Assembly: GCA_964616145.1 (NCBI GenBank)
Contig: CAZTRD010000056.1
Span: 1-5,020, forward strand
DNA: 5,020 nt
Reading direction: 5' to 3'
Source: JAQTNP01 sp964616145
Lineage (GTDB): Bacteria; Patescibacteriota; Minisyncoccia; Minisyncoccales; PEYH01
The position numbers and the translations under genes are program-made. Below, one piece after another: positions 1 to 4,699 of this stretch (position 1 is its first letter; every line of letters starts with the position of its first letter). Below the pieces are notes generated by a model that was not told where the DNA came from, did no database searches, and saw nothing but the letters and a program-made list of their open reading frames with translations.

Positions 1-52
1 TATTTATTCAGTGAGAAAACACTCAAAAACAAAGGAGCAAAAAAAATGAAAA
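1..52. repeat. Left copy of leader repeat (shared with 4797-4848)
   Basis: These 52 bases are identical to 4797-4848. They carry the early-gene leader, the ribosome-binding site AAAGGAG (31-37) and the start ATGAAAA of the first gene. After base 52 the two copies diverge completely. This copy begins inside the leader, so the promoter and iterons are seen only at the right end of the window. The repeat marks the left edge of two alternative cassettes rather than a plain circular overlap. Confidence 0.95.
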
Positions 53-189
53 CAGTTAAATTGACAGAGCGAGATTTAAGAAACTTAAGAGAAATCTTTA
101 ATAATTATGTTTTAGATGAATATGATAGTAGAGCATTCGTGAAAATGATTAAAAAACTAGAAGAAAAATTACTTGGAGAAAAAAAATGA
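46..189 (+). CDS. Small charged hypothetical protein, first gene of cassette A (47 aa)
   Basis: The product is unrecognised. It has 47 residues, starts MKTVKLTERD, is rich in Lys, Glu and Leu, and is probably two short helices without cysteines or membrane segments. The start is fixed by AAAGGAG at 31-37, eight bases before the ATG. Its stop overlaps the next start as ATGA (186-189), so the two are translationally coupled. Its first seven bases lie in the repeat shared with cassette B, so the same ribosome-binding site and start serve a different protein in each arrangement. It should be driven by the promoter seen at 4767-4795. A small host-interaction or regulatory protein is possible, but nothing in the sequence shows a function. 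Confidence 0.65.
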   Translation: MKTVKLTERDLRNLREIFNNYVLDEYDSRAFVKMIKKLEEKLLGEKK

Positions 190-344
190 AAATAAAAATT
201 GAAAGTAAAGTCATATACAAGGAATATATACCAAGAGGAAACCCTGGAGATGTCGCTGCATTAACCATAAACCAGGTAATCAACTCGAAACAGCTGTATC
301 TGATGGCCATGGTAATTACTGGGAGTATCCAATATGAACGCTGA
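186..344 (+). CDS. Small hypothetical protein spanning the cassette A junction (52 aa, chimeric)
   Basis: This frame starts at ATG 186, preceded by GGAGA at 175-179 with good spacing, and overlaps the previous gene by ATGA. Residues 1 to about 19 (MKIKIESKVIYKEYIPRG) are encoded by cassette A. From base 243 onward the DNA is the shared backbone, which in cassette B is read in another frame as the end of a cysteine-rich protein. The C-terminal half here therefore looks like an accidental out-of-frame translation after recombination. The frame also runs ten bases past the start of the winged-helix gene at 334. The start and its ribosome site look real, but whether the full 52-residue product is functional is doubtful. 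Confidence 0.45.
   Translation: MKIKIESKVIYKEYIPRGNPGDVAALTINQVINSKQLYLMAMVITGSIQYER
243..297. repeat. Right cassette junction repeat (shared with 4966-5020)
   Basis: These 55 bases are identical to 4966-5020. The match begins at CCTGG and ends where the window ends. In the window-end copy it continues an open cysteine-rich gene. Here the same bases follow unrelated DNA. The distance to the other copy is 4723 bp, against 4796 bp for the leader repeat, so cassette A is 73 bp longer than cassette B. A length difference that is not a multiple of three explains the frame conflict. Confidence 0.95.
243..337 (+). pseudogene. 3' end of the cysteine-rich protein gene, headless in cassette A
   Basis: Read in the frame of TGG at 245-247, this stretch encodes WRCRCINHKPGN and onward to WEYPI, ending at TGA 335-337, which overlaps the ATG of the winged-helix gene. 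In the copy that begins at 4842 this is the intact C-terminus of a 72-residue protein. In the arrangement at the window start, reading back upstream in the same frame reaches a TAA stop at 206-208 with no ATG in between, so the fragment has no start. It is a remnant in arrangement A and part of a complete gene in the circle closed by cassette B. Confidence 0.7.
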
Positions 345-684
345 CCTGTTTGGAAAACTACCTGGAAAGGTACGATATTGTAAGGATCTGGGAGATTTTT
401 CTAAAATACTGTATGCGGAGATCTATACATACAACCTAGTCGGAGAGACCAGGATCAAAAACTCTGATGTAGCGGATATGTACGGAAAGACAAAGATCAC
501 GGTCTCCAGGGCCATCTCTGAATTGAAACGATCAGGAATGATCAGGATCGAGGGGCAGAGAGATCAGAGAGAGATCAGAGTCATAGACTATCCAATAGGA
601 AACCAGATCGAAATAGAGCAGAAACCACAGGGAAGAAAGCACGAAATGAGCCAGGCACTCAAAAACTTCCTGGAGAATGTCTAA
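334..684 (+). CDS. Winged-helix DNA-binding protein, putative early regulator/replication initiator (116 aa)
   Basis: The 116-residue protein has a helix-turn-helix with a wing: helix 1 near residues 21-34 (DFSKILYAEIYTYN), helix 2 near 42-51 (KNSDVADMYG), a probable recognition helix near 53-68 (TKITVSRAISELKRSG), and a basic wing at 69-85. The pattern resembles the HTH_36 / replisome-organiser N-terminal folds of plasmids and phages of low-GC Gram-positives. The tail (about 90-116) is polar. GGGAG at 321-325 supports the ATG at 334. The gene is the last before the virion genes and lies downstream of the iterons across the circular junction. It has no HUH motif, catalytic Tyr or ATPase motif. 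Iteron binding and control of replication and of the early promoter is inferred; a plain repressor or activator is the alternative. Confidence 0.8.
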   Translation: MNADLFGKLPGKVRYCKDLGDFSKILYAEIYTYNLVGETRIKNSDVADMYGKTKITVSRAISELKRSGMIRIEGQRDQREIRVIDYPIGNQIEIEQKPQGRKHEMSQALKNFLENV

Positions 685-876
685 ATGAATACCGTTACAA
701 CTACGCAGTTCTGGTTTACCTGGTCGAATGGGGGAGATCCTTATAACTTTCACTGGGATATCAAGGTTCTCATAAACTCCGTTGTAAATCTATTGTTTTG
801 GATCCTGATTATTTTACCGTTTTTTATTCTTCTGATCTGCGTATATTTACGTATATTGAGCGGTAATAAAAAATGA
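685..876 (+). CDS. Small single-pass membrane protein, putative minor virion protein (63 aa)
   Basis: The 63-residue protein has an aromatic polar N-terminus, one strong membrane segment near residues 34-56 (LLFWILIILPFFILLICVYL within it) and a short basic tail (RILSGNKK). GGAGA at 672-676 lies eight bases before the ATG, and the start follows directly after the previous stop. It overlaps the next gene by ATGA. In Ff-type phages this place, between the DNA-binding proteins and the major coat gene, is held by the tiny tip proteins pVII and pIX. That role is inferred from size, topology and order, because such proteins carry no diagnostic motif. Confidence 0.75.
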   Translation: MNTVTTTQFWFTWSNGGDPYNFHWDIKVLINSVVNLLFWILIILPFFILLICVYLRILSGNKK

Positions 877-968
877 GAATAATCGCTTTCTTCCTGATGA
901 TGATCCTGATCATCCTGGTCTATGTATGGATCTGTTTTTTGGTATTTATGATCATCCATAAGTTATAA
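873..968 (+). CDS. Tiny hydrophobic membrane peptide, pVII/pIX-like (31 aa)
   Basis: This short frame starts MRIIAFFLMM and encodes 31 residues, nearly all hydrophobic, ending in IIHKL. It starts inside the stop of the 63-residue gene (ATGA at 873-876) and ends at TAA 966-968, just before a strong terminator, so it completes the early operon. Ff pVII and pIX are 33 and 32 residues long and lie immediately upstream of the major coat gene, as here. Size, hydrophobicity and position therefore agree with a virion tip protein. Translation would depend on coupling, since no good ribosome site of its own is visible. Confidence 0.6.
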   Translation: MRIIAFFLMMILIILVYVWICFLVFMIIHKL

Positions 969-972
969 AATT

Positions 973-998
973 AAGGATCCATAGGATCCTTTTTTTTT
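973..998 (+). terminator. Rho-independent terminator closing the early operon
   Basis: Perfect 8-bp arms AAGGATCC (973-980) and GGATCCTT (984-991) enclose a 3-base ATA loop and run into a nine-base T tract (990-998). It lies five bases after the 31-residue peptide gene and separates the early operon from the coat gene. Confidence 0.9.
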
Positions 999-1010
999 GG
1001 ATCTAAAAAA

Positions 1011-1028
1011 TAGTTGCAAATGCAACTA
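1011..1028. promoter_or_regulatory. Perfect palindrome, candidate operator upstream of the coat gene
   Basis: TAGTTGCA (1011-1018) and TGCAACTA (1021-1028) form a perfect inverted repeat around AA. It covers the putative -35 of the coat-gene promoter, which suits an operator. It has no following T tract on this strand, so it is less likely to be a terminator. Confidence 0.5.
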
Positions 1029-1042
1029 AATCAATATATTAT
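1014..1042 (+). promoter_or_regulatory. Putative sigma-A promoter for the coat gene
   Basis: TTGCAA (1014-1019) and TATTAT (1037-1042) are separated by exactly 17 bases. The match is good, and a promoter is expected here because a terminator lies just upstream. The predicted start, near 1049, would put the ribosome site almost at the 5' end of the mRNA, which is unusual and lowers confidence. Confidence 0.45.
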
Positions 1043-1061
1043 TAAATCAGGAGGTGGGATA

Positions 1062-1262
1062 ATGTCAGTAGTTTTAGAAGCAATCGGGATTGTTTTAACT
1101 GGAGTTTTTACCTGGTTCACAGGAGTCCTGGATGTCATTGAAACGGCTCTTGCAACTTCGATAATCTTGCAATTATTGCTCGGTATCGTAGCCGTGTTTG
1201 TCGGTTTTAAGATTTTGAAAAAAGTCATCAGCGTTGTCAAAGGCCTTATGAGCGGAAAGTAA
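1062..1262 (+). CDS. Putative major coat protein, pVIII-like (66 aa)
   Basis: The start is ATG 1062, chosen because AGGAGGTG (1049-1056) precedes it; an upstream in-frame TTG at 1014 lies in the promoter palindrome. The 66-residue product has a hydrophobic first part (about 3-23), a possible signal-peptidase-like ALA site near residues 29-31, a main membrane helix (about 33-50), and a basic amphipathic C-terminus containing FKILKKVISVVKGLMSGK. A membrane helix followed by a Lys-rich tail is the plan of filamentous-phage pVIII, where the tail faces the DNA. The gene has the strongest ribosome site in the window and is bounded by terminators on both sides, as expected for a very highly expressed coat gene. 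The 81-residue protein at 3341 is the main rival candidate. Confidence 0.7.
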   Translation: MSVVLEAIGIVLTGVFTWFTGVLDVIETALATSIILQLLLGIVAVFVGFKILKKVISVVKGLMSGK

Positions 1263-1266
1263 AAGG

Positions 1267-1313
1267 CCAGTTTCAAACTGGGGAGATCGTTCAGGTCTCC
1301 CCTATTCTTTTAT
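1267..1313 (+). terminator. Coat-gene terminator with two overlapping hairpins
   Basis: The strong stem GGGGAGATC (1280-1288) with GGTCTCCCC (1294-1302) has 9 pairs, one of them G-T, around a 5-base loop, followed by T-rich TATTCTTTTAT. An earlier hairpin, CCAGTT (1267-1272) with AACTGG (1276-1281), shares two G bases with it, so the two compete slightly. Placement just after the coat gene matches the strong terminator after gene VIII in Ff phages. Confidence 0.8.
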
Positions 1314-1336
1314 AGTCTATGAAAGGAGACTAAATA

Positions 1337-1537
1337 ATGGTAACAATCTATGAATGGCTTGTCAGTTTCTTCCAAGCCTGGTTTGTTCCTATTGATCCGA
1401 TCTGGGAAACTCTAGATCATATGATCCAGGTGTTTTGTTTTATCCTGATGATCATCATCATTTTTTTACCTGTTTTCATATTGATTGCAATAGGAAAAAC
1501 CTTCTTGTCGATCGGTGGCGGTCGCTATGATGAATAG
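1337..1537 (+). CDS. Small single-pass membrane protein before the adhesin (66 aa)
   Basis: The 66-residue protein has an aromatic amphipathic N-terminus (MVTIYEWLVSFFQAWF), one long membrane segment near residues 31-53, and a glycine-rich polar tail (GGGRYDE). AAAGGAG at 1322-1328 supports ATG 1337. Its end overlaps the start of the adhesin gene, so translation of the two is probably coupled. No family is recognised. Position and shape suggest a minor virion or assembly protein that works with the pIII-like product. A second coat protein is possible. Confidence 0.7.
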   Translation: MVTIYEWLVSFFQAWFVPIDPIWETLDHMIQVFCFILMIIIIFLPVFILIAIGKTFLSIGGGRYDE

Positions 1538-3164
1538 AAGAACACTCCACAGAGCGTTATTTTTGGCTTGTATCGCTCTTTTATTTTTTGTCGGTCTTGG
1601 TACAAGGGTTCAAGCCGAACGGTTGTATATACTTGACAACATAATGGTAAACGGTGATTTCTTAAAAGATACGGACGCAGACGGACGGGCAGACGAGTGG
1701 ACGATCACCGGGACGGGAGTATCTTTTTACATATCAAGCGGGGTTCAATACATTAAAAAAAATACCGATACCGCAACTATACAATTATTTCAATATTTGC
1801 CGGTTCCTCAATCGGCAACGCATATATTTTATTTATCGTATGATGTTTACACAAATGTGTCGTACGGGGCAAATCGGTGGTATAATCGCGTTTCGCCGTA
1901 TGGTTCTATTGCTTTGCAATTAAACCTAACACAAAAACATTATAGTTTTATATTTTCAAACACTACATATACGTCGGTCGAGATCAATTTTCAGTTAGGT
2001 TCGGGCGGTTCGATCGGGGATTATATAGGTTTAGACAATGTGATCCTAATAGATTTAACTAAAACGTTTGGTTCTGGTTTTGAGCCATCATTAAGTGACT
2101 TTGAGTCTTATTATCTACCATCAGCTGATAGTTATTTCGATGAATACTCCACACTGGATCCATCCACATACATCCAGTTAGACAGTACAAATTATCCAAA
2201 TCTATTAGGAGATCTAACTGGTCTAGATTATTCAAAGTCGATCATAGATAACTATGGGGATAATGTAACAATGGATGTTTTCGCCTATGTCTATAATACT
2301 GGGCCTGTCTCCTGGGCTTATGATGTTTCTCACTACGTTGATACAGAACATCCTATCCTGGAGTTTATGGGAAAAACTTACACGCTATCCTGGGAGGTAT
2401 CAGACTATTCTGCCTATGTGATCCATCTGGTAATGAGTGATGAAGAAAATGAGATCCTGAAAAAGATCCTTTTCAATCGTAATATAGATACGGATAATGA
2501 GTACTTTACTTTTGATATATCCGCCACGGCAGCCAGTTATACAAAATTGTGGTTTCAAATCTCCAATACTTTTAGATTAAATGTCGATATCGAGAGTATT
2601 TTGCTATCCAGGGAGGTTGTAACCGAAAATGATTTTAATATGGTGAATACTATGTATTACAAGTTTTATGATCGGTACGGTAATATATTACTTCCAGCAT
2701 TAAAAATAGTCATAGGAGCTATGTATGAGACTCGCCTGGTCAATGATTTTGGATCACAATATACAGATATATCAGAGTTCGCTATCGAAATAGAGGTTGC
2801 ATCTCCTTACTCGAATGATCCCTATACGGTGGAGAGTCATTACTTTTATGAATTGGGTATCTTTTCTTCCAGTGATATTGTGTTCGCTATACCAGGAGAT
2901 ACCGATATTGATCATCTTTGGGAATATCAAACTTGCACCTGGTATGATCTGCCTTGTCAAGTAAGTAATTCATTGAATAATCTCTTAACTGATATCTACA
3001 ATGGGATCCATATGGGAGAGATTATAGGTTTCTTCCAGGATATTTTCGCTTATATCGCTCTAATTGGGGCTATGATGCCTAATGGGGCGCAGATTGCAAT
3101 CATCACGATATTGATCTCTGGTCTAACTGGAGCGGTTATTTTAATAATCGTGGATCGGTTGTGA
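1527..3164 (+). CDS. Secreted, C-terminally anchored adhesin, pIII-like minor coat protein (545 aa)
   Basis: The preferred start is ATG 1527, eight bases after GGTGG (1514-1518); GTG 1515 lies in that ribosome site and ATG 1530 is an alternative. Residues 1-30 are a signal peptide (basic NRRTLHR, hydrophobic core, cleavage after VQA). Residues about 31-200 look like a carbohydrate-binding-type beta-sandwich: NGDFLKDTDADGRADEW near 42-58 includes a DxDxDG calcium-loop-like motif, and DLTKTFGSGFEP at 176-187 resembles the DLTxxFGxGNEPT signature common in surface and phage receptor-binding proteins of low-GC Gram-positives. Residues 200 to about 480 are Tyr/Asp/Ser-rich beta-like sequence. The C-terminus has two hydrophobic stretches, the last being a membrane anchor with a short VDRL tail. 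This architecture and position fit pIII, which binds the host and releases the virion. Base composition changes near 2090, which suggests a swapped N-terminal module. Confidence 0.8.
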   Translation: MMNRRTLHRALFLACIALLFFVGLGTRVQAERLYILDNIMVNGDFLKDTDADGRADEWTITGTGVSFYISSGVQYIKKNTDTATIQLFQYLPVPQSATHIFYLSYDVYTNVSYGANRWYNRVSPYGSIALQLNLTQKHYSFIFSNTTYTSVEINFQLGSGGSIGDYIGLDNVILIDLTKTFGSGFEPSLSDFESYYLPSADSYFDEYSTLDPSTYIQLDSTNYPNLLGDLTGLDYSKSIIDNYGDNVTMDVFAYVYNTGPVSWAYDVSHYVDTEHPILEFMGKTYTLSWEVSDYSAYVIHLVMSDEENEILKKILFNRNIDTDNEYFTFDISATAASYTKLWFQISNTFRLNVDIESILLSREVVTENDFNMVNTMYYKFYDRYGNILLPALKIVIGAMYETRLVNDFGSQYTDISEFAIEIEVASPYSNDPYTVESHYFYELGIFSSSDIVFAIPGDTDIDHLWEYQTCTWYDLPCQVSNSLNNLLTDIYNGIHMGEIIGFFQDIFAYIALIGAMMPNGAQIAIITILISGLTGAVILIIVDRL

Positions 3165-3168
3165 TCAT

Positions 3169-3348
3169 ATGATCTGGGATTTTATCGGCTTAACTATTGA
3201 AAAATCCATCCAGGCACTAAAAGATACGGATTTTTTCTATGGGATCTCCATATGGAACTTCTGCGAGATCTTTCTCGCTCTATCTGGGATGGCTTTCATT
3301 GTAAGAGCCATTTTCAAGTCTGGAAAGGATGATGGAAAAGATGATTAA
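3169..3348 (+). CDS. Small membrane protein between adhesin and pVI-like gene (59 aa)
   Basis: The frame at ATG 3169 starts four bases after the adhesin stop and encodes 59 residues beginning MIWDFIGLTI. It has one membrane segment near residues 30-49 (FCEIFLALSGMAFIVRAIF within it) and a highly charged tail, SGKDDGKDD. Only a weak ribosome site is visible, so coupling to the adhesin gene is likely. It overlaps the next gene by a few codons. No family is recognised. The tight packing and membrane topology support a real gene for a minor virion or assembly protein, possibly sharing the pVI role with its neighbour. Confidence 0.65.
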   Translation: MIWDFIGLTIEKSIQALKDTDFFYGISIWNFCEIFLALSGMAFIVRAIFKSGKDDGKDD

Positions 3349-3586
3349 AACATTGATCAAGGTTTCTGTGATCGGAGCCATCTTGCTAACTGTTTTTGCG
3401 AGTATCCCCTCGCTTTTCAATCCATTAGCAATCTTGATTGATGATGTTTTCGATCTCAATCTGGTATCCTTGATGAATAATGTTTACTCGGTTATACCAT
3501 CCGAACTTATGAACCTGTTTACCATCTTTCTGGGAGTACTTGCTATTGGGATCCTTATCTCCTGGCTTAATGGTGGTAAAAAGTAA
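3341..3586 (+). CDS. Two-segment membrane protein, pVI-position minor coat candidate (81 aa)
   Basis: The preferred start is ATG 3341, with AAAGGATGAT (3324-3333) as ribosome site. In-frame ATGs at 3329 and 3332 would add a few residues but sit too close to it. The 81-residue product has a basic N-terminus followed by a hydrophobic stretch (about 6-22) that could be a signal peptide or first membrane helix, a middle part with several prolines and aspartates, and a membrane helix near 56-76 ending in WLNGGKK. In filamentous phages the gene between pIII and pI encodes the tip protein pVI. The hydrophobic N-terminus plus a helix with a Lys end would also suit a coat protein, so assignment between these is open. 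Confidence 0.65.
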   Translation: MIKTLIKVSVIGAILLTVFASIPSLFNPLAILIDDVFDLNLVSLMNNVYSVIPSELMNLFTIFLGVLAIGILISWLNGGKK

Positions 3587-3608
3587 ACAGAGATTTTTTC
3601 TGGTCCAT

Positions 3609-3629
3609 CTAGGATGTTCAGGATCCTAG
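3609..3629. repeat. Inverted repeat between the pVI-like and pI-like genes
   Basis: CTAGGAT (3609-3615) and ATCCTAG (3623-3629) form a 7-bp stem around a 7-base loop. There is no T tract after it, so it is a poor terminator. It is followed by a further run of palindromes (CTGCAG, CAGCTG, GAATTC) up to 3646. It may be an RNA-processing site or a structural signal on single-stranded DNA. Confidence 0.55.
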
Positions 3630-3657
3630 GCTGCAGCTGCGAATTCTAATTTAATAA

Positions 3658-3709
3658 ATGGCCAGTTTTAGCGGTTCTATTTTTTCGATAATTCGGGCCA
3701 TGTTTTTTT
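3658..3709 (+). terminator. Possible long-loop terminator or attenuator before the pI-like gene
   Basis: ATGGCC (3658-3663) can pair with GGCCAT (3696-3701), which is followed by G and seven Ts (3703-3709). The loop is about 32 bases, longer than usual, so efficiency is uncertain. A partial terminator here would keep the ATPase below the level of the coat proteins. Confidence 0.4.
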
Positions 3710-3731
3710 GAAAAATGAACGGAGGAATATT

Positions 3732-4511
3732 TTGAAGAAATATAGTACTAAATTAAGGCCCAAAAACTCCAGGATCCTTTTCATACTGAAAGTAATCTGG
3801 AGATGGTTACATGGAAAGCCAGGAGTATTGTACGCTCCTGGGTGGCACTTGCTAACTGGTTTCACTGGAGGAGGTAAGACAACTCTGATGAACATCATCC
3901 AGAGAAAACTCTTGTCTGTCAGTGGTTTTGGATGGTCTAATATTGATGAGTTCAAAACAGACAAGATCAGAGTTTTTGATATCAAAAAAATGTTTTCAGG
4001 TGGGGAGCAGAAATACCGCCTGGAGAAATGGATCATAAAAGACAGTCAAATACAACGATGTAAACTTGTGATCATTGATGAATTAAATAGAGAGTTCAAT
4101 CGGAGAATGAATAAAAGCACTGTTTATAACAATGTTTTCGTTCCTATGATCGCCTGGATCGTTACCATCCGCCATCAGTTATGCGATCGTGGTTACCTGA
4201 TCGGTCAGAGCGTACTCCTCCAGGATGGTCAGATATCCGCAGTGGTCCAGTACAGACACGATATCCATCCTAGTAAAAGATGGCAGTATTATTTTTTCAG
4301 GGAGAAAAATCTGATGATCTATGCTCCAAAATGGTTGAAAGTAACTCATTTCAAAAATGGTGGGCCAGATAATTCTGGTAATGTAATCTGGATCCAAATG
4401 AAAACTAAATCTAAAATCAGGGTTAGACCATTGGATCTAGAAAGTTTTAACACGTACGCTTTCGCAGAGATGTTTTCTAAACTGCCTTTATATTCAAAGA
4501 GCCATATATAA
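3732..4511 (+). CDS. Morphogenesis P-loop ATPase, pI/Zot-like (259 aa)
   Basis: The start is TTG 3732, chosen because GGAGG (3721-3725) lies six bases upstream; an earlier in-frame TTG at 3708 has no ribosome site. Walker A is GFTGGGKT at residues 43-50, and Walker B is KLVIIDE at 111-117 with D116 and E117. The domain, about 30-200, matches the pI/Zot assembly ATPases that power extrusion of filamentous phages, and the gene sits in the expected place after the pIII and pVI genes. Most pI proteins have a membrane helix after the ATPase domain and a periplasmic tail. Here the protein is short and no clear helix follows; only residues 13-26 (SRILFILKVIWRWL) are hydrophobic and might touch the membrane. 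With no secretin gene present, this fits a host without an outer membrane. Confidence 0.85.
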   Translation: MKKYSTKLRPKNSRILFILKVIWRWLHGKPGVLYAPGWHLLTGFTGGGKTTLMNIIQRKLLSVSGFGWSNIDEFKTDKIRVFDIKKMFSGGEQKYRLEKWIIKDSQIQRCKLVIIDELNREFNRRMNKSTVYNNVFVPMIAWIVTIRHQLCDRGYLIGQSVLLQDGQISAVVQYRHDIHPSKRWQYYFFREKNLMIYAPKWLKVTHFKNGGPDNSGNVIWIQMKTKSKIRVRPLDLESFNTYAFAEMFSKLPLYSKSHI

Positions 4512-4531
4512 TACGGAGTATTTATATATTG

Positions 4532-4574
4532 TGATATCTTTCGGTCCAGGGGGTACATAGTTGTACCGATATCA
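4532..4574. repeat. Nested inverted repeat, packaging-signal or origin hairpin candidate
   Basis: The outer arms TGATATC (4532-4538) and GATATCA (4568-4574) enclose an inner perfect hairpin, GGTACA (4552-4557) with TGTACC (4562-4567) and a TAGT loop. CGGT (4542-4545) can pair alternatively with ACCG (4565-4568). It follows the last gene and has no T tract, which argues for a DNA-level signal rather than a simple terminator. Confidence 0.6.
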
Positions 4575-4671
4575 AATAAAAATCGCTTACAGGTCAAATA
4601 TGGAGGTCTCTTTTTCTGAAAAAAGGAAAAAAATGGAGGGATCTCCTATTTATTGTATTATTCTATATATC

Positions 4672-4697
4672 TAGTACTTTTCTTCTTTTAAGTACTA
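4672..4697. repeat. 8-bp inverted repeat next to the iterons
   Basis: TAGTACTT (4672-4679) and AAGTACTA (4690-4697) are perfect arms around a pyrimidine-only 10-base spacer. The repeat lies between an AT-rich stretch and the first iteron. As single-stranded DNA it would form a stem-loop, a plausible second-strand origin or protein-binding element. Confidence 0.6.
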
Positions 4698-4699
4698 CC

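Noticed and set aside
1014..1061. Upstream TTG start extending the coat protein by 16 residues
   Set aside because: It falls in the palindrome and -35 region and has no ribosome site, while ATG 1062 has a near-perfect one.
532..1276. Reverse-strand frames opposite the winged-helix, small membrane and coat genes
   Set aside because: Their products mirror the well-supported forward genes, have no convincing ribosome sites, and would cross the forward terminator.
1515..1526. GTG start for the adhesin
   Set aside because: GTG 1515 lies inside the GGTGG that best serves ATG 1527 as ribosome site, and the later start gives a normal signal peptide.
2772..2960. Reverse-strand frame inside the adhesin gene
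   Set aside because: It is short, lies wholly inside a long forward gene with coherent architecture, and shows no motif.
3677..4036. Reverse-strand open frame of 119 codons
   Set aside because: It lies opposite the ATPase gene, which has intact Walker motifs and a good ribosome site. The reverse frame has no recognisable domain, so it is a shadow.
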